Positions 33,327 to 40,919 of a stretch of DNA of 64,000 bases are shown in pieces. A model generated the notes under the pieces. The model searched no databases, was not told the origin of the DNA, and was given only the letters and a program-made list of their open reading frames with translations. The position numbers were made by a program, and so were the translations under genes. The stretch is from JACVRW01 sp963835705. Its GTDB lineage: Bacteria > Actinomycetota > Thermoleophilia > Solirubrobacterales > Thermoleophilaceae. Every line of letters begins with the position of its first letter. The stretch's first letter is position 1. The stretch spans positions 124,001-188,000 of the forward strand of contig CAWIGR010000007.1 of NCBI GenBank assembly GCA_963835705.1, written 5' to 3'.

Positions 33327-35647
33327 TCGCGGCGCCGGTCGGCGTGCTGGAGACCCAGGGCCGCTCGCTCGACAGCCCGCTGCCCGTCCCGAACGTGTCG
33401 GGTCTCTACGGGATCAGCTTCGACGGCCAGTCCTATCAGGTCGACGAGACCCAGCTGCAAGCCGCCCGAACTCAGTTCCGCTCCTTGGTGAGCCAGGGTC
33501 TGAGGCGGGTCGAGAGCCGCATCGTGGGCGGCCGCGAGGGGCACCGCTACCTCGAGGAGCTGCGCGCGGACCAGTGGGCCGTGTCCCGGATCAGCGGGCT
33601 GTTCGGAAGGGTCGACTTCCCGGACCTTTCGATCTGGGACCAGCCCGATGCGTACCTGCGGGAGGCGCAGTGGGCACTCAAGTCCACGAAGGCAAATCCG
33701 CTCGGGCGTGCGTCTGCCGCGCTGGAGAAGGCCGAAGCGGCGTCGGCGGAAGCGGCGCAAAAGGTGATCGACTACCGAGAGGGGTCGATATCCGGCGCGG
33801 GTCGCGCGGTCACGACCCTCGAGATCACGCGCGACGTCTCGTTCGCCGCAACGGCGATCATCGCCACCATCCTCACCGGCGGCACGGCGGGGGCATTGAT
33901 CGGCGCGGGCGTCACGGCCACGGGACAGGCCGCGCAGCAGGGGATGGAGGTCAGCCTCGGGCTCCGCCAGAAGATCGATTGGGCGGGCATCGGGTTCGAC
34001 GCGGTCGTCGGCATCGTGACCAGCAAGTTCGGCGGCAAGCTGGGGAACGCGGTCGCCGGGCGGGTGCTCGGCAACCCGGCCGTGGCCGGAATCGGCCGGA
34101 AAGCGATCACGAAGCTCGTCGACGACCTCGTCTCGGGTTCGGCGTCGACCGTCTTCCACATGACGGCGCGGAACATCTTCGACAACGCGCGCGGCGCCTC
34201 GTCCGCGATGACGATGGAGCAGTTCATCGGAGCGCTCGCCCACAGCCTCACCGACCCGCGCTCGATCTTCATGAACATCCTGAGCGGCGAGGCCGCCCGC
34301 CGCGGCATGGCCAAAGCCGGTGCCAGGCCGTCCGCTCCGCACGTGGAGGTCGAGACGCCTCCGGCGAAGACCGCGGCCCCGGTTCCCGAAGCGCCGCCGG
34401 CCGGAGCCCAGGTGGAGCAGACGCCGACGCAGCGCCCCGCTGACACGCCCGTCCCCGCGGTGAGCACCGAAGCTCCCGCGGTGAGCCAGAAGCCTGCGGC
34501 GGTCGGCCAGGAGGCCCCGTTCGTGCCGCAGGACCTTCCGCCGGTGGTCGTACCGGACGTGCCGCCTGAGATCGCGTCGCGGCCGAAGATCGAGTACCCG
34601 AGCGGCCTGGACTTGGCACCCGAGGCACGCGGACAGGCAGGGCCGGAATCGCCGTACGGCACGGTGGAGCTGACGCCCGGGCCTGACGTCGAGATCGACG
34701 TCGGGCGGACCTCGCTCGCGCCGGTCCCCGACATGCCGCCGCCTCCGCCCGATGTCGGCAGCGGCCTCGAGACGAACCCGACCTACGACTGGCGCGCCAC
34801 GGCGCCCGAGACTCCCGAGCCCTCGCCCCAGGTGCCGAGCGGCCTCGAGACCAACGCCGGCTACGACTGGCGCGCCACGGCGCCCGATACGCCGGCGCGC
34901 CCACCGGCGCTGGACACACCGAGCGGCATCGAGACCCAGGCCGGTGGCTGGACGGGCCAGGGTGAGCTGCCGGCGTTCGGGCTGAAGGACCTGGGCCCCA
35001 CGCCCACCTCCACGCCGAAGGTGTACCGAGGCAAGAAGAAGATGGCGTCGGAGCTCGTCCGGCGGAAGGAGAGCTTCGCGGAGGGCCCGGGTGGCGAGGA
35101 GGTCGGCACGCCCGAGAGCCGTACCGGGATGCACTACGGCGAATACAACGCCGCGGAGATGATGCAGGGCCTCCGCATCAGCCGCGACTCGAACGGCTTC
35201 ACGAAGAAGGTCACCTACCGCGTGGACGCGGACACGTCGGGCCGCGAGGTTCAGACCGAGCGCAGCTTCTCGAAGGACGTGGCCACCGAGGGCCCGCAGT
35301 CGACGAACGCCGCTTTCGAGGGGACGGGCCTGGAGAAGGGCCACATGGGCCAGCGCGAGGCGTTCAAGGGCTACGCCGAGGCAGAGCTTGCGGCGGATCA
35401 GATGACGAACGTCGTGCCCATGACCGAGAAGGCGAACCGCGGCAAGGGCTCACCGTGGCGCGCCTCCGAGGCGAACACGATCGGGCTCGCCGACGAGCAC
35501 GGCTCCGTGACGGTCGAGGTCGAACCGCACTGGGACGCGAAGCCGAAGAGGCTCAGCGACGGCACGCCCATCCCGTCCAAGATCACGCGCCGGATCATCG
35601 CGCCCGACGGCAAGGTGCTCGAGGAGGTGACCGTTGACAACACCTGA
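33323..35647 (+). CDS. Probable eCIS cargo toxin with C-terminal NUC-type endonuclease domain
   Basis: 774 residues. Residues 1-160 form an alpha-rich domain. A hydrophobic Gly/Ala segment follows at about 165-205 (AATAIIATILTGGTAGALIG), then a domain to about 330 and a Pro/Glu/Val-rich linker with three SGxETxxxYDWRATAP-type repeats to about 560. The C-terminus resembles DNA/RNA non-specific endonucleases: EKGHMGQREAF near 670 (in place of DRGH), MTNVVPMTEKAN near 693 and PWRASEAN near 710, giving the catalytic His and metal-binding Asn positions. The layout (transport half, linker, C-terminal toxin) and position between ATPase and cap match eCIS effectors. No immunity gene is evident. ATG overlaps the ATPase stop. 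Confidence 0.8.
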   Translation: MIAAPVGVLETQGRSLDSPLPVPNVSGLYGISFDGQSYQVDETQLQAARTQFRSLVSQGLRRVESRIVGGREGHRYLEELRADQWAVSRISGLFGRVDFPDLSIWDQPDAYLREAQWALKSTKANPLGRASAALEKAEAASAEAAQKVIDYREGSISGAGRAVTTLEITRDVSFAATAIIATILTGGTAGALIGAGVTATGQAAQQGMEVSLGLRQKIDWAGIGFDAVVGIVTSKFGGKLGNAVAGRVLGNPAVAGIGRKAITKLVDDLVSGSASTVFHMTARNIFDNARGASSAMTMEQFIGALAHSLTDPRSIFMNILSGEAARRGMAKAGARPSAPHVEVETPPAKTAAPVPEAPPAGAQVEQTPTQRPADTPVPAVSTEAPAVSQKPAAVGQEAPFVPQDLPPVVVPDVPPEIASRPKIEYPSGLDLAPEARGQAGPESPYGTVELTPGPDVEIDVGRTSLAPVPDMPPPPPDVGSGLETNPTYDWRATAPETPEPSPQVPSGLETNAGYDWRATAPDTPARPPALDTPSGIETQAGGWTGQGELPAFGLKDLGPTPTSTPKVYRGKKKMASELVRRKESFAEGPGGEEVGTPESRTGMHYGEYNAAEMMQGLRISRDSNGFTKKVTYRVDADTSGREVQTERSFSKDVATEGPQSTNAAFEGTGLEKGHMGQREAFKGYAEAELAADQMTNVVPMTEKANRGKGSPWRASEANTIGLADEHGSVTVEVEPHWDAKPKRLSDGTPIPSKITRRIIAPDGKVLEEVTVDNT
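34760..34951 (+). repeat. Three degenerate 26-28-codon repeats in the toxin linker
   Basis: In-frame repeats begin at 34760, 34838 and 34922 (spacings 78 and 84 nt). They share SGLETN/SGIETQ, and the first two also share YDWRATAP followed by a Pro-rich tail. They lie immediately before the nuclease domain. Confidence 0.75.
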
Positions 35648-35671
35648 GGTCATCAGCGGCGGTCGAGCACC

Positions 35672-36562
35672 GTGATCCAGTACCTCGACTGGGCCCTCCG
35701 GAGCCTGTTCCGGACGCGGATCGGCACGATCCTCACCAGCGACCTCCAGGTTCGCTTCGACCCGCCTAACGACGCGTGGCGGACCACGTACATGAGCGGC
35801 CTGGCCGGGGACCGCGCGCTCAACGTCTACCTGGCGGAGCTGCGCGAGAACCGCTTCCTGCGCTCGAACGAGCGGGTCGCGTCGGAGGACAACGGCCTCG
35901 TGATGCACGCTCCGGCGTCGCCGAGGCTGGACTGCCATTACCTGATCAGCGCGTGGGACGTGACCACCCCGGCCGCGCAGGTGGAGCCGACGCCCGGCGA
36001 GCACGAGCTGATCTACCAGGTGGTCGCCGTTCTCATGGAGAGCTCGCCGCTCAACCTCACGGCGATCTATGGCGCCGGCTCGCCGATCTTGACCGGCGTG
36101 CCCGATGCGATAGAGGACGCCGACCTCCCCACGGAGGTCGCGCCTGTCGAGGGGTTCCCGAAGCTCGCCGAGTTCTGGTCTTCCATGGGCACGGCGAGCT
36201 TCTGGCGTCCCGCGGTGTACCTGAAGGTGACGCTCCCGGTGACGCTGCCGACCTACGTCGCCGGCCCACCGGTTACCACGATCCTCGTCGACGTCGAGAA
36301 CGGCGACGAGCTCTTCGTCGTCGGTGGCACCATCCGCGACGACGACGCACAGGCCCCACAGCCGGTGAAGGACGCGTGGGTTCGAGTGGATGAGCTCGGC
36401 GAGGTCGTGACGACCGACAGTCAGGGCCGCTTCGTCCTGAGCCGCATCACCCGCGGCAACTACTCGCTGTCGGTTCGCGCGAACGGATACCAGCCCGGAG
36501 GCCGGACCCTGGCGGTGCCGGAGCCCACCGGCCTCTACGACGTGACCCTGACCCCACTCTGA
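35672..36562 (+). CDS. eCIS DUF4255 tube-terminator/cap protein (Afp16-like)
   Basis: 296 residues. The N-terminal 190 residues match the Pvc16_N/DUF4255 family (VIQYLDWALRSLFRTRIGT, VRFDPPNDAWRTTY, LDCHYLISAWDVT, GEHELIYQVVAVLMESSPLN). Afp16-type proteins end the sheath and tube. From about 205 an immunoglobulin-like carboxypeptidase-regulatory domain is added (AWVRVDELGEVVTTDSQGRFVL, YSLSVRANGYQPG), a variation that could decorate the cap. GTG start; 10 bp before the sheath gene. Confidence 0.93.
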   Translation: MIQYLDWALRSLFRTRIGTILTSDLQVRFDPPNDAWRTTYMSGLAGDRALNVYLAELRENRFLRSNERVASEDNGLVMHAPASPRLDCHYLISAWDVTTPAAQVEPTPGEHELIYQVVAVLMESSPLNLTAIYGAGSPILTGVPDAIEDADLPTEVAPVEGFPKLAEFWSSMGTASFWRPAVYLKVTLPVTLPTYVAGPPVTTILVDVENGDELFVVGGTIRDDDAQAPQPVKDAWVRVDELGEVVTTDSQGRFVLSRITRGNYSLSVRANGYQPGGRTLAVPEPTGLYDVTLTPL

Positions 36563-36572
36563 GGAGGACGAC

Positions 36573-38531
36573 ATGGCAATCGACTTCAAGACCCCGGGCG
36601 TGCACGTCGTGGAGCTGCCCGCCACGGGCCCGATAGCGGGTGTAGGCACCAGCACCGCGGCGTTCATCGGACCAGCTCAGCAGGGCCCGGTCGGAGTGCC
36701 GACCAAGGTTGTGAACTGGACCCAGTTCCGGGACACGTTCGGCGACTACATCAGCACTCCGCCGGTCTACCTGGCCTATGCGGTGCGCGGTTTCTTCGAC
36801 AACGGCGGCACCACCGCCTACATCGTTCGCGTCTCGACCGCGAAGAAGGCTTTCAAAGACCTGCTTGATCGCGGCCAGGGCGCCACCGCGCTGCACGTGG
36901 AGGCGAAGGTGGAGGGCCCGGCGGGCGAGCTCATATCGGTACAGGTGCTGGCCGCGCAGATCGTTGCCGCGGCCGCGAACGCCCGCGTGCGCAAGGGTCG
37001 CGCACAGCTGGAAGAGGCCATCGACGACGTCATCACCCTCCTGAACGCGAGCGACGCGGCGCAGTTCGCCCCCGGCGACTGGGTGACGATCGAGGGCACC
37101 ACGGAGCGCGTCCCGGTCGACAGGATCAGGGACAAGCGCCTCTTCCTCACCACGGCGCTGGCGGCCGACTACCCCGCTTCCGCGACGACCCGGTTCGCGC
37201 GCATTGCGGATGTCCAACAGGGGCAGCGTCGGTTCCGGGTCCAGAACGGAGCCGGCATCGAGCCCGGGAGCATCATCACGCTCGACGACGGCACTACCGC
37301 GGCCCCCGAGCCGCCCAAGGTCGTGCAGAGCGTCTCGGGCGAAATGGTGACGCTGGCGGCCCCGGTCACGCGAGCGTTCGCGCTCGGACAGAACGACCCC
37401 ATCGTGGGAATCCAGTCCACGGAGTTCGGGCTGAGATTCACCCGCTCCGGCGTCCCGCCCGAGACCTTCTCGCCTCTGTCGATGGACACGAGGCACTCCC
37501 GCTTCTGGGGCCGCATCGTCAGCTCCGCGCTCGTGGACGTCACGCCCCCACCGGCGCCCAACCCCGAGACGCCGCCCAGAAACCTGCCGGCCGTGATGAC
37601 GAATGCTGCGGCGCTGGCCGGCTCGGCGGCGGACAACATCGTCAGCATCACTACGAACCACTACCGGTCGGCGGTGGCGGCGCTCGAAAAGGTCGACGAC
37701 GTGAACATCGTCGCGATTCCCGACCGCAACGATCCCGGACTTCAGGGCGAGCTCGTCGCGCACTGCGAGAGGCTCGGTGACCGCTTCGCGGTGCTCGACG
37801 TGCCGCGTGGCAGCCCGCCATTCGCCCCTACGAATCAGGCGAGCGCCGAGAACCATCGCGGTGGGCTCTCGTCCGCGCGCGGGTTCGCGGCCCTCTACTA
37901 CCCGCACCTCGTGATCAAGGACCCGGCGAGCGCGTCCGGGGACGAGGAGCTGCTCGTCCCCGCGTCCGGGCATGTCACCGGCATCTACGCCCGCGCCGAC
38001 GCGCTGGGCGTGCACAACGCCCCTGCCAACGAGGAGGTCGTGGGGGCGGTGGCTCTCGAGCGGGTCGTCGACGACGCCGAGCAGGGCGACCTGAACATCG
38101 CAGGCGTGAACGTGCTCCGGATGTTCCCCGGGCGCGGCCGTCCGCTGGTGTGGGGCGCGCGCACCATTACGCCACGTGACGAGACACCGTGGCGCTACGT
38201 GCCGGTGAGGAGGCTCTTCATCTATGTCGAGGAGTCGCTCAAGGTCGGCTTGCGGGGCTCGGTTTTCCGTCCCAACGACCTCGCCTTGTGGAAGCGGCTG
38301 GACCGCACCATCAGCGAGTTCCTGACGCGCGTCTGGCGCTCCGGCGCGCTCTTCGGGGCAACCCCGGAGGAGGCCTACTACGTGAAGATCGACGAGGAGA
38401 ACAACCCCCAACCAGTGCGAGCGCTCGGCCAAGTGATCATCGAGGTGGGGATGGCTCCCGTGCGGCCCGCCGAGTTCATCGTGATCCGGATGGCCATGTG
38501 GGCCGGCGGCGCGGAGATCAGCGAGGAGTAG
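36573..38531 (+). CDS. eCIS contractile sheath protein
   Basis: 652 residues. The N-terminal sheath arm TPGVHVVELPATGPIAGVGTS and FIGPAQQGPVGVPT, and the C-terminal VFRPNDLALWKRLDRTISEF, TRVWRSGALFGATPEEAYYVK and VIIEVGMAPVRPAEFIVIRM, are classic for phage-tail-like sheaths (Afp2-4, gp18). The middle (about 95-290) is a variable surface domain, larger than in minimal sheaths. Only one sheath gene is present, unlike the three in Afp. Ribosome site GAGGAGG precedes the ATG. Confidence 0.96.
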   Translation: MAIDFKTPGVHVVELPATGPIAGVGTSTAAFIGPAQQGPVGVPTKVVNWTQFRDTFGDYISTPPVYLAYAVRGFFDNGGTTAYIVRVSTAKKAFKDLLDRGQGATALHVEAKVEGPAGELISVQVLAAQIVAAAANARVRKGRAQLEEAIDDVITLLNASDAAQFAPGDWVTIEGTTERVPVDRIRDKRLFLTTALAADYPASATTRFARIADVQQGQRRFRVQNGAGIEPGSIITLDDGTTAAPEPPKVVQSVSGEMVTLAAPVTRAFALGQNDPIVGIQSTEFGLRFTRSGVPPETFSPLSMDTRHSRFWGRIVSSALVDVTPPPAPNPETPPRNLPAVMTNAAALAGSAADNIVSITTNHYRSAVAALEKVDDVNIVAIPDRNDPGLQGELVAHCERLGDRFAVLDVPRGSPPFAPTNQASAENHRGGLSSARGFAALYYPHLVIKDPASASGDEELLVPASGHVTGIYARADALGVHNAPANEEVVGAVALERVVDDAEQGDLNIAGVNVLRMFPGRGRPLVWGARTITPRDETPWRYVPVRRLFIYVEESLKVGLRGSVFRPNDLALWKRLDRTISEFLTRVWRSGALFGATPEEAYYVKIDEENNPQPVRALGQVIIEVGMAPVRPAEFIVIRMAMWAGGAEISEE

Positions 38532-38540
38532 GAGGCGAGG

Positions 38541-38981
38541 ATGCCCGAGACCGGACAAGTCGTCGACCCGTACCGCAACTACAACTTCCTCGTCGAGCTC
38601 GACTCGATCGCGCAGGGCAGCTTCGCCGAGTGCTCCGGGCTGGGCGCAACCACGGAGGTGATCGAGGCCCGCGAGGGCTCGGAGAACACCACGGTGAGGA
38701 AGCTGCCCGGCAAGACCACCTACACGGACATCACCCTCCGCTGGGGGATGACCGAATCCGATGAGCTCTGGAGCTGGCGCCTGCGGATCATCCAGGGGAC
38801 CGCCGACCGCCGGAACGGCTCGATCATCGTCTACGACCTCACAAACAAGGAGGAGGTCGCGCGCTGGAACTTCGTGAACGCGTGGCCCTCGCGGTGGGAG
38901 GGCCCGACGTTCAGCGCGCGCGGGAACGACATCGCGATCGAGACGCTCGTGCTCACCCACGAGGGGATCGCGAGGGGCTGA
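38541..38981 (+). CDS. eCIS inner tube protein
   Basis: 146 residues, matching the gp19/Hcp-like tube family (Afp1/Afp5): DPYRNYNFLVELD, FAECSGLGATTEVIEAREG, VRKLPGKTTYTDITLRWG, and C-terminal WNFVNAWPSRWEGP, then NDIAIETLVLTHEGI. Hexamer rings of this protein form the tube through which cargo travels. It is the only tube gene of the cluster and lies 9 nt after the sheath, 1 nt before the chaperone. Confidence 0.95.
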   Translation: MPETGQVVDPYRNYNFLVELDSIAQGSFAECSGLGATTEVIEAREGSENTTVRKLPGKTTYTDITLRWGMTESDELWSWRLRIIQGTADRRNGSIIVYDLTNKEEVARWNFVNAWPSRWEGPTFSARGNDIAIETLVLTHEGIARG

Positions 38982-38982
38982 G

Positions 38983-39348
38983 ATGACCCTCACCGTCGAG
39001 CACGACTTCGAGCTTCCGAAGGGGTTCGTGGACGAGGAGGGCAACCTCCACCGAAACGGCGTGATGCGACTGGCCACCGCCGCGGACGAGATCCTCACGA
39101 TGAGGGACGAGCGCGTGCAGGGCCTGCCCGCCTACCTGATCGTGCTGGTCCTGTCGCGAGTCGTCACTCGACTCGGGAGCGTCGACCAGATCACGCCGGC
39201 CGTGATCGAGCGGCTGTTCGCCGAGGACCTGGCCTACCTCCAGTCGCTCTACAACCACCTGAACGGGCTCGGGCCCGGGCGCGTCGACGTCGTCTGCCCC
39301 AGCTGCGGCCACGAGTTCGAGGCGGAGGTCGACCCCGTGGGGGGGTAG
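38983..39348 (+). CDS. eCIS T4-type baseplate/tail assembly chaperone with CxxC...H ending
   Basis: 121 residues. It resembles the T4-like baseplate hub assembly protein family found after the tube gene in eCIS: FELPKGFVDEEGNLHRNGVMR, MRDERVQGLPAYLIVLVLSRV, TPAVIERLFAEDLAYLQSLYN and C-terminal VDVVCPSCGHEFEAEV, a half zinc ribbon. It ends GTG GGG GGG TAG, so the final two codons with the preceding G make a G7 heptamer. The following frame (DUF6760) is accessible by a -1 shift there, giving a 170-residue fusion in addition to the 121-residue product. Confidence 0.88.
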   Translation: MTLTVEHDFELPKGFVDEEGNLHRNGVMRLATAADEILTMRDERVQGLPAYLIVLVLSRVVTRLGSVDQITPAVIERLFAEDLAYLQSLYNHLNGLGPGRVDVVCPSCGHEFEAEVDPVGG

Positions 39349-39386
39349 TCGGCCACCCCCTGGAGCTCGTCTACCGGGAGGTGGCC
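39339..39386 (+). promoter_or_regulatory. Predicted -1 programmed frameshift signal (G7 heptamer plus hairpin)
   Basis: Slippery heptamer G GGG GGG occupies 39339-39345 in the correct phase of the upstream gene. After a 5-nt spacer (TAGTC) a stem pairs GGCCACC (39351-39357) with GGTGGCC (39380-39386). It extends by three more pairs, CCC (39358-39360) with GGG (39376-39378), past a single bulged A. This is the textbook layout of bacterial and phage -1 frameshift sites. The zero-frame stop TAG directly follows the heptamer. Confidence 0.7.
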
Positions 39387-39494
39387 TTCCTCGCATGCCG
39401 AGTGCACTGGACGCAGGAGGAGCTGTTGAACCTCGACCACGCGGAGCGACTGAGATGGATTCGCGAACTGCAGGAACTCGAAGCGAGCGCGTAG
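39345..39494 (+). CDS. DUF6760 eCIS protein, expressed by -1 frameshift (49-residue extension)
   Basis: Read from the -1 frame after the G7 tract: VVGHPLELVYREVAFLACRV, then HWTQEELLNLDHAERLRWIR and ELQELEASA. This is the small helical protein family that follows the chaperone gene in many eCIS loci. No ATG, GTG or TTG exists in this frame upstream within 150 nt. The first possible start (GTG 39381) would delete the conserved first dozen residues. Its end overlaps the DUF4157 gene by 40 nt. As a separate product it would need a non-canonical start. Confidence 0.7.
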   Translation, partial: VVGHPLELVYREVAFLACRVHWTQEELLNLDHAERLRWIRELQELEASA

Positions 39495-40291
39495 AGCCGC
39501 CCGAGCGGTTCCAATCGCTGGGCGACCGGCTCGCGAGATCGGCGCGGCGCCTGGCCGCGCGCGCCAGTCCCAGGAGCGCCTGGCAGCACGCGGCGACACC
39601 GCTGTTCGCCCGCGTCGCGCATCTGCCCGCCAACCACAAGCGCTTCCGCCGCATGGATCCGGCGCGCCTGCGTCCGCTCAGAGCGGAGGGGCAGGCTGAG
39701 CATGCCGGAGCGGGGCCGCTCGCGCGCCCGCGCGGATTCCCCCCCGAGCCGCTTCTCCGCGAGCGCCTTCGCGAGCTGGTCGGCCCCGGGCTGCACTCGC
39801 TGCGGCTGCACGTCGACGCCCGCGCGGACGCGATCGCGCGCGGCCACCGTGCGGACGCGATCGCCATCGGCCCTGACGTGCACTTCCGCGACGGCCAGTT
39901 CCGTCCCCACGAGGATCGAGGCTTCGCGCTGCTCGCGCATGAGGCTGCGCACGTGGCGCGCTGGAGCCGGCCGGGGGCCTCGGTCGCGCGCGCGACCGCT
40001 CCCGGTGTCGCTCGCGAGGAGCACGAGGCCACGCGAGTCGAATCGCTGGCGCTGGCGTCGCGCCGTCAGGCGGTGCCAGCGACCGCTGCGCCGGCACCGG
40101 ACCGATCCGCCACACCGCTCCCGGCGACGGCCGGCTCGACCGCCCAGCGCCCGATGGCGGCGGCGAGCGACCGGCCGGACCTTCCCGACCCGGCCGCCGC
40201 CCTCACCGGACCCGACATCGACGTGCTCAGGCAGACGCTCTACCGCGACCTTCTGAGCGACATACGCACCGAGTTCGAGCGAGGCGGCTGA
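39455..40291 (+). CDS. eCIS core DUF4157 protein with HExxH
   Basis: 278 residues from ATG 39455. The DUF4157 core is about 95-170: LVGPGLHSLRLHVDARAD, AIAIGPDVHFRDGQF, and LLAHEAAHVARWS with HEAAH at about 161-165. DUF4157 is the domain most tightly linked to eCIS loci. The HExxH is compatible with a zinc peptidase, but activity is not established in the family. After an Ala/Pro/Thr-rich linker, the last 24 residues (VLRQTLYRDLLSDIRTEFER) form a helix common to stand-alone members. Here it is not fused to a toxin. Confidence 0.9.
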   Translation: MDSRTAGTRSERVEPPERFQSLGDRLARSARRLAARASPRSAWQHAATPLFARVAHLPANHKRFRRMDPARLRPLRAEGQAEHAGAGPLARPRGFPPEPLLRERLRELVGPGLHSLRLHVDARADAIARGHRADAIAIGPDVHFRDGQFRPHEDRGFALLAHEAAHVARWSRPGASVARATAPGVAREEHEATRVESLALASRRQAVPATAAPAPDRSATPLPATAGSTAQRPMAAASDRPDLPDPAAALTGPDIDVLRQTLYRDLLSDIRTEFERGG

Positions 40292-40292
40292 G

Positions 40293-40919
40293 ATGGCGCT
40301 CGAGGGACTCGCGAAGGCCACGATCGTCGTCCGCGGGACGGCCGACCGGATCGAGGTGATGTACAACCCGGAGGAGTACAAACTCGACCAGGGGAACAGC
40401 TTCGCGGAGATCGGCGTTCCCGGGCTGGAGTCGCCCCCGATCCAGTACGTCCGCGGGCGGGCGCGCACCCTGGCCATGGAGCTCTTCTTCGACACGTTCG
40501 AAGCGGCGACTGACGTGCGCGACCACACGGCTCGGATCGTCAAGCTGCTCGACAAGCTCCCGGAGACGCACGCGCCGCCCGTCTTGCTCTTCTCGATGGG
40601 CACCTTCCAATTCGAGTGCGTGCTGGTGGACGTCGCGCAGCGCTACACGATGTTCACCCGCACCGGCATGCCGGTGCGCGCCACGCTGTCGGTTCGCTTT
40701 CAGGAGTACGCCCGCACCGACGTCGAGATCGAGCGCGGGCTCTTCATCGGTCCGCCGGCGCTCCACAACATCGGCGCGGGTGAGACCGTCAGCGACCTCG
40801 CCGCGCAATTCCTCGGCGACCCGGCTCGCTGGCGGGAGATCGCCGATGCCAACCAGGTCGCGGACCCGCTTCGCCTCCAGGCCGGCTCCAGCGTCGTGAT
40901 CCCCAGGGAGAGCCGGTGA
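40293..40919 (+). CDS. eCIS LysM tube-baseplate adaptor (Afp7-like)
   Basis: 208 residues. The N-terminal CIS-tube domain (VMYNPEEYKLDQGNSFAEIG, LAMELFFDTFEA, FECVLVDVAQRYTMFTR, RATLSVRFQEY) is followed by a LysM domain at about 158-205 (GETVSDLAAQFLGDPARWRE, DPLRLQAGSSVVIP). Afp7/gp53-type proteins join the tube to the central spike. Start is 1 nt after the DUF4157 stop, and the stop overlaps the VgrG-like GTG. Confidence 0.94.
   Translation: MALEGLAKATIVVRGTADRIEVMYNPEEYKLDQGNSFAEIGVPGLESPPIQYVRGRARTLAMELFFDTFEAATDVRDHTARIVKLLDKLPETHAPPVLLFSMGTFQFECVLVDVAQRYTMFTRTGMPVRATLSVRFQEYARTDVEIERGLFIGPPALHNIGAGETVSDLAAQFLGDPARWREIADANQVADPLRLQAGSSVVIPRESR

Noticed and set aside
36447..39098. 883-codon reverse-strand frame opposite sheath and tube genes
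   Set aside because: Shadow of two clear structural genes; His/Arg/Val-rich with no membrane or domain pattern.
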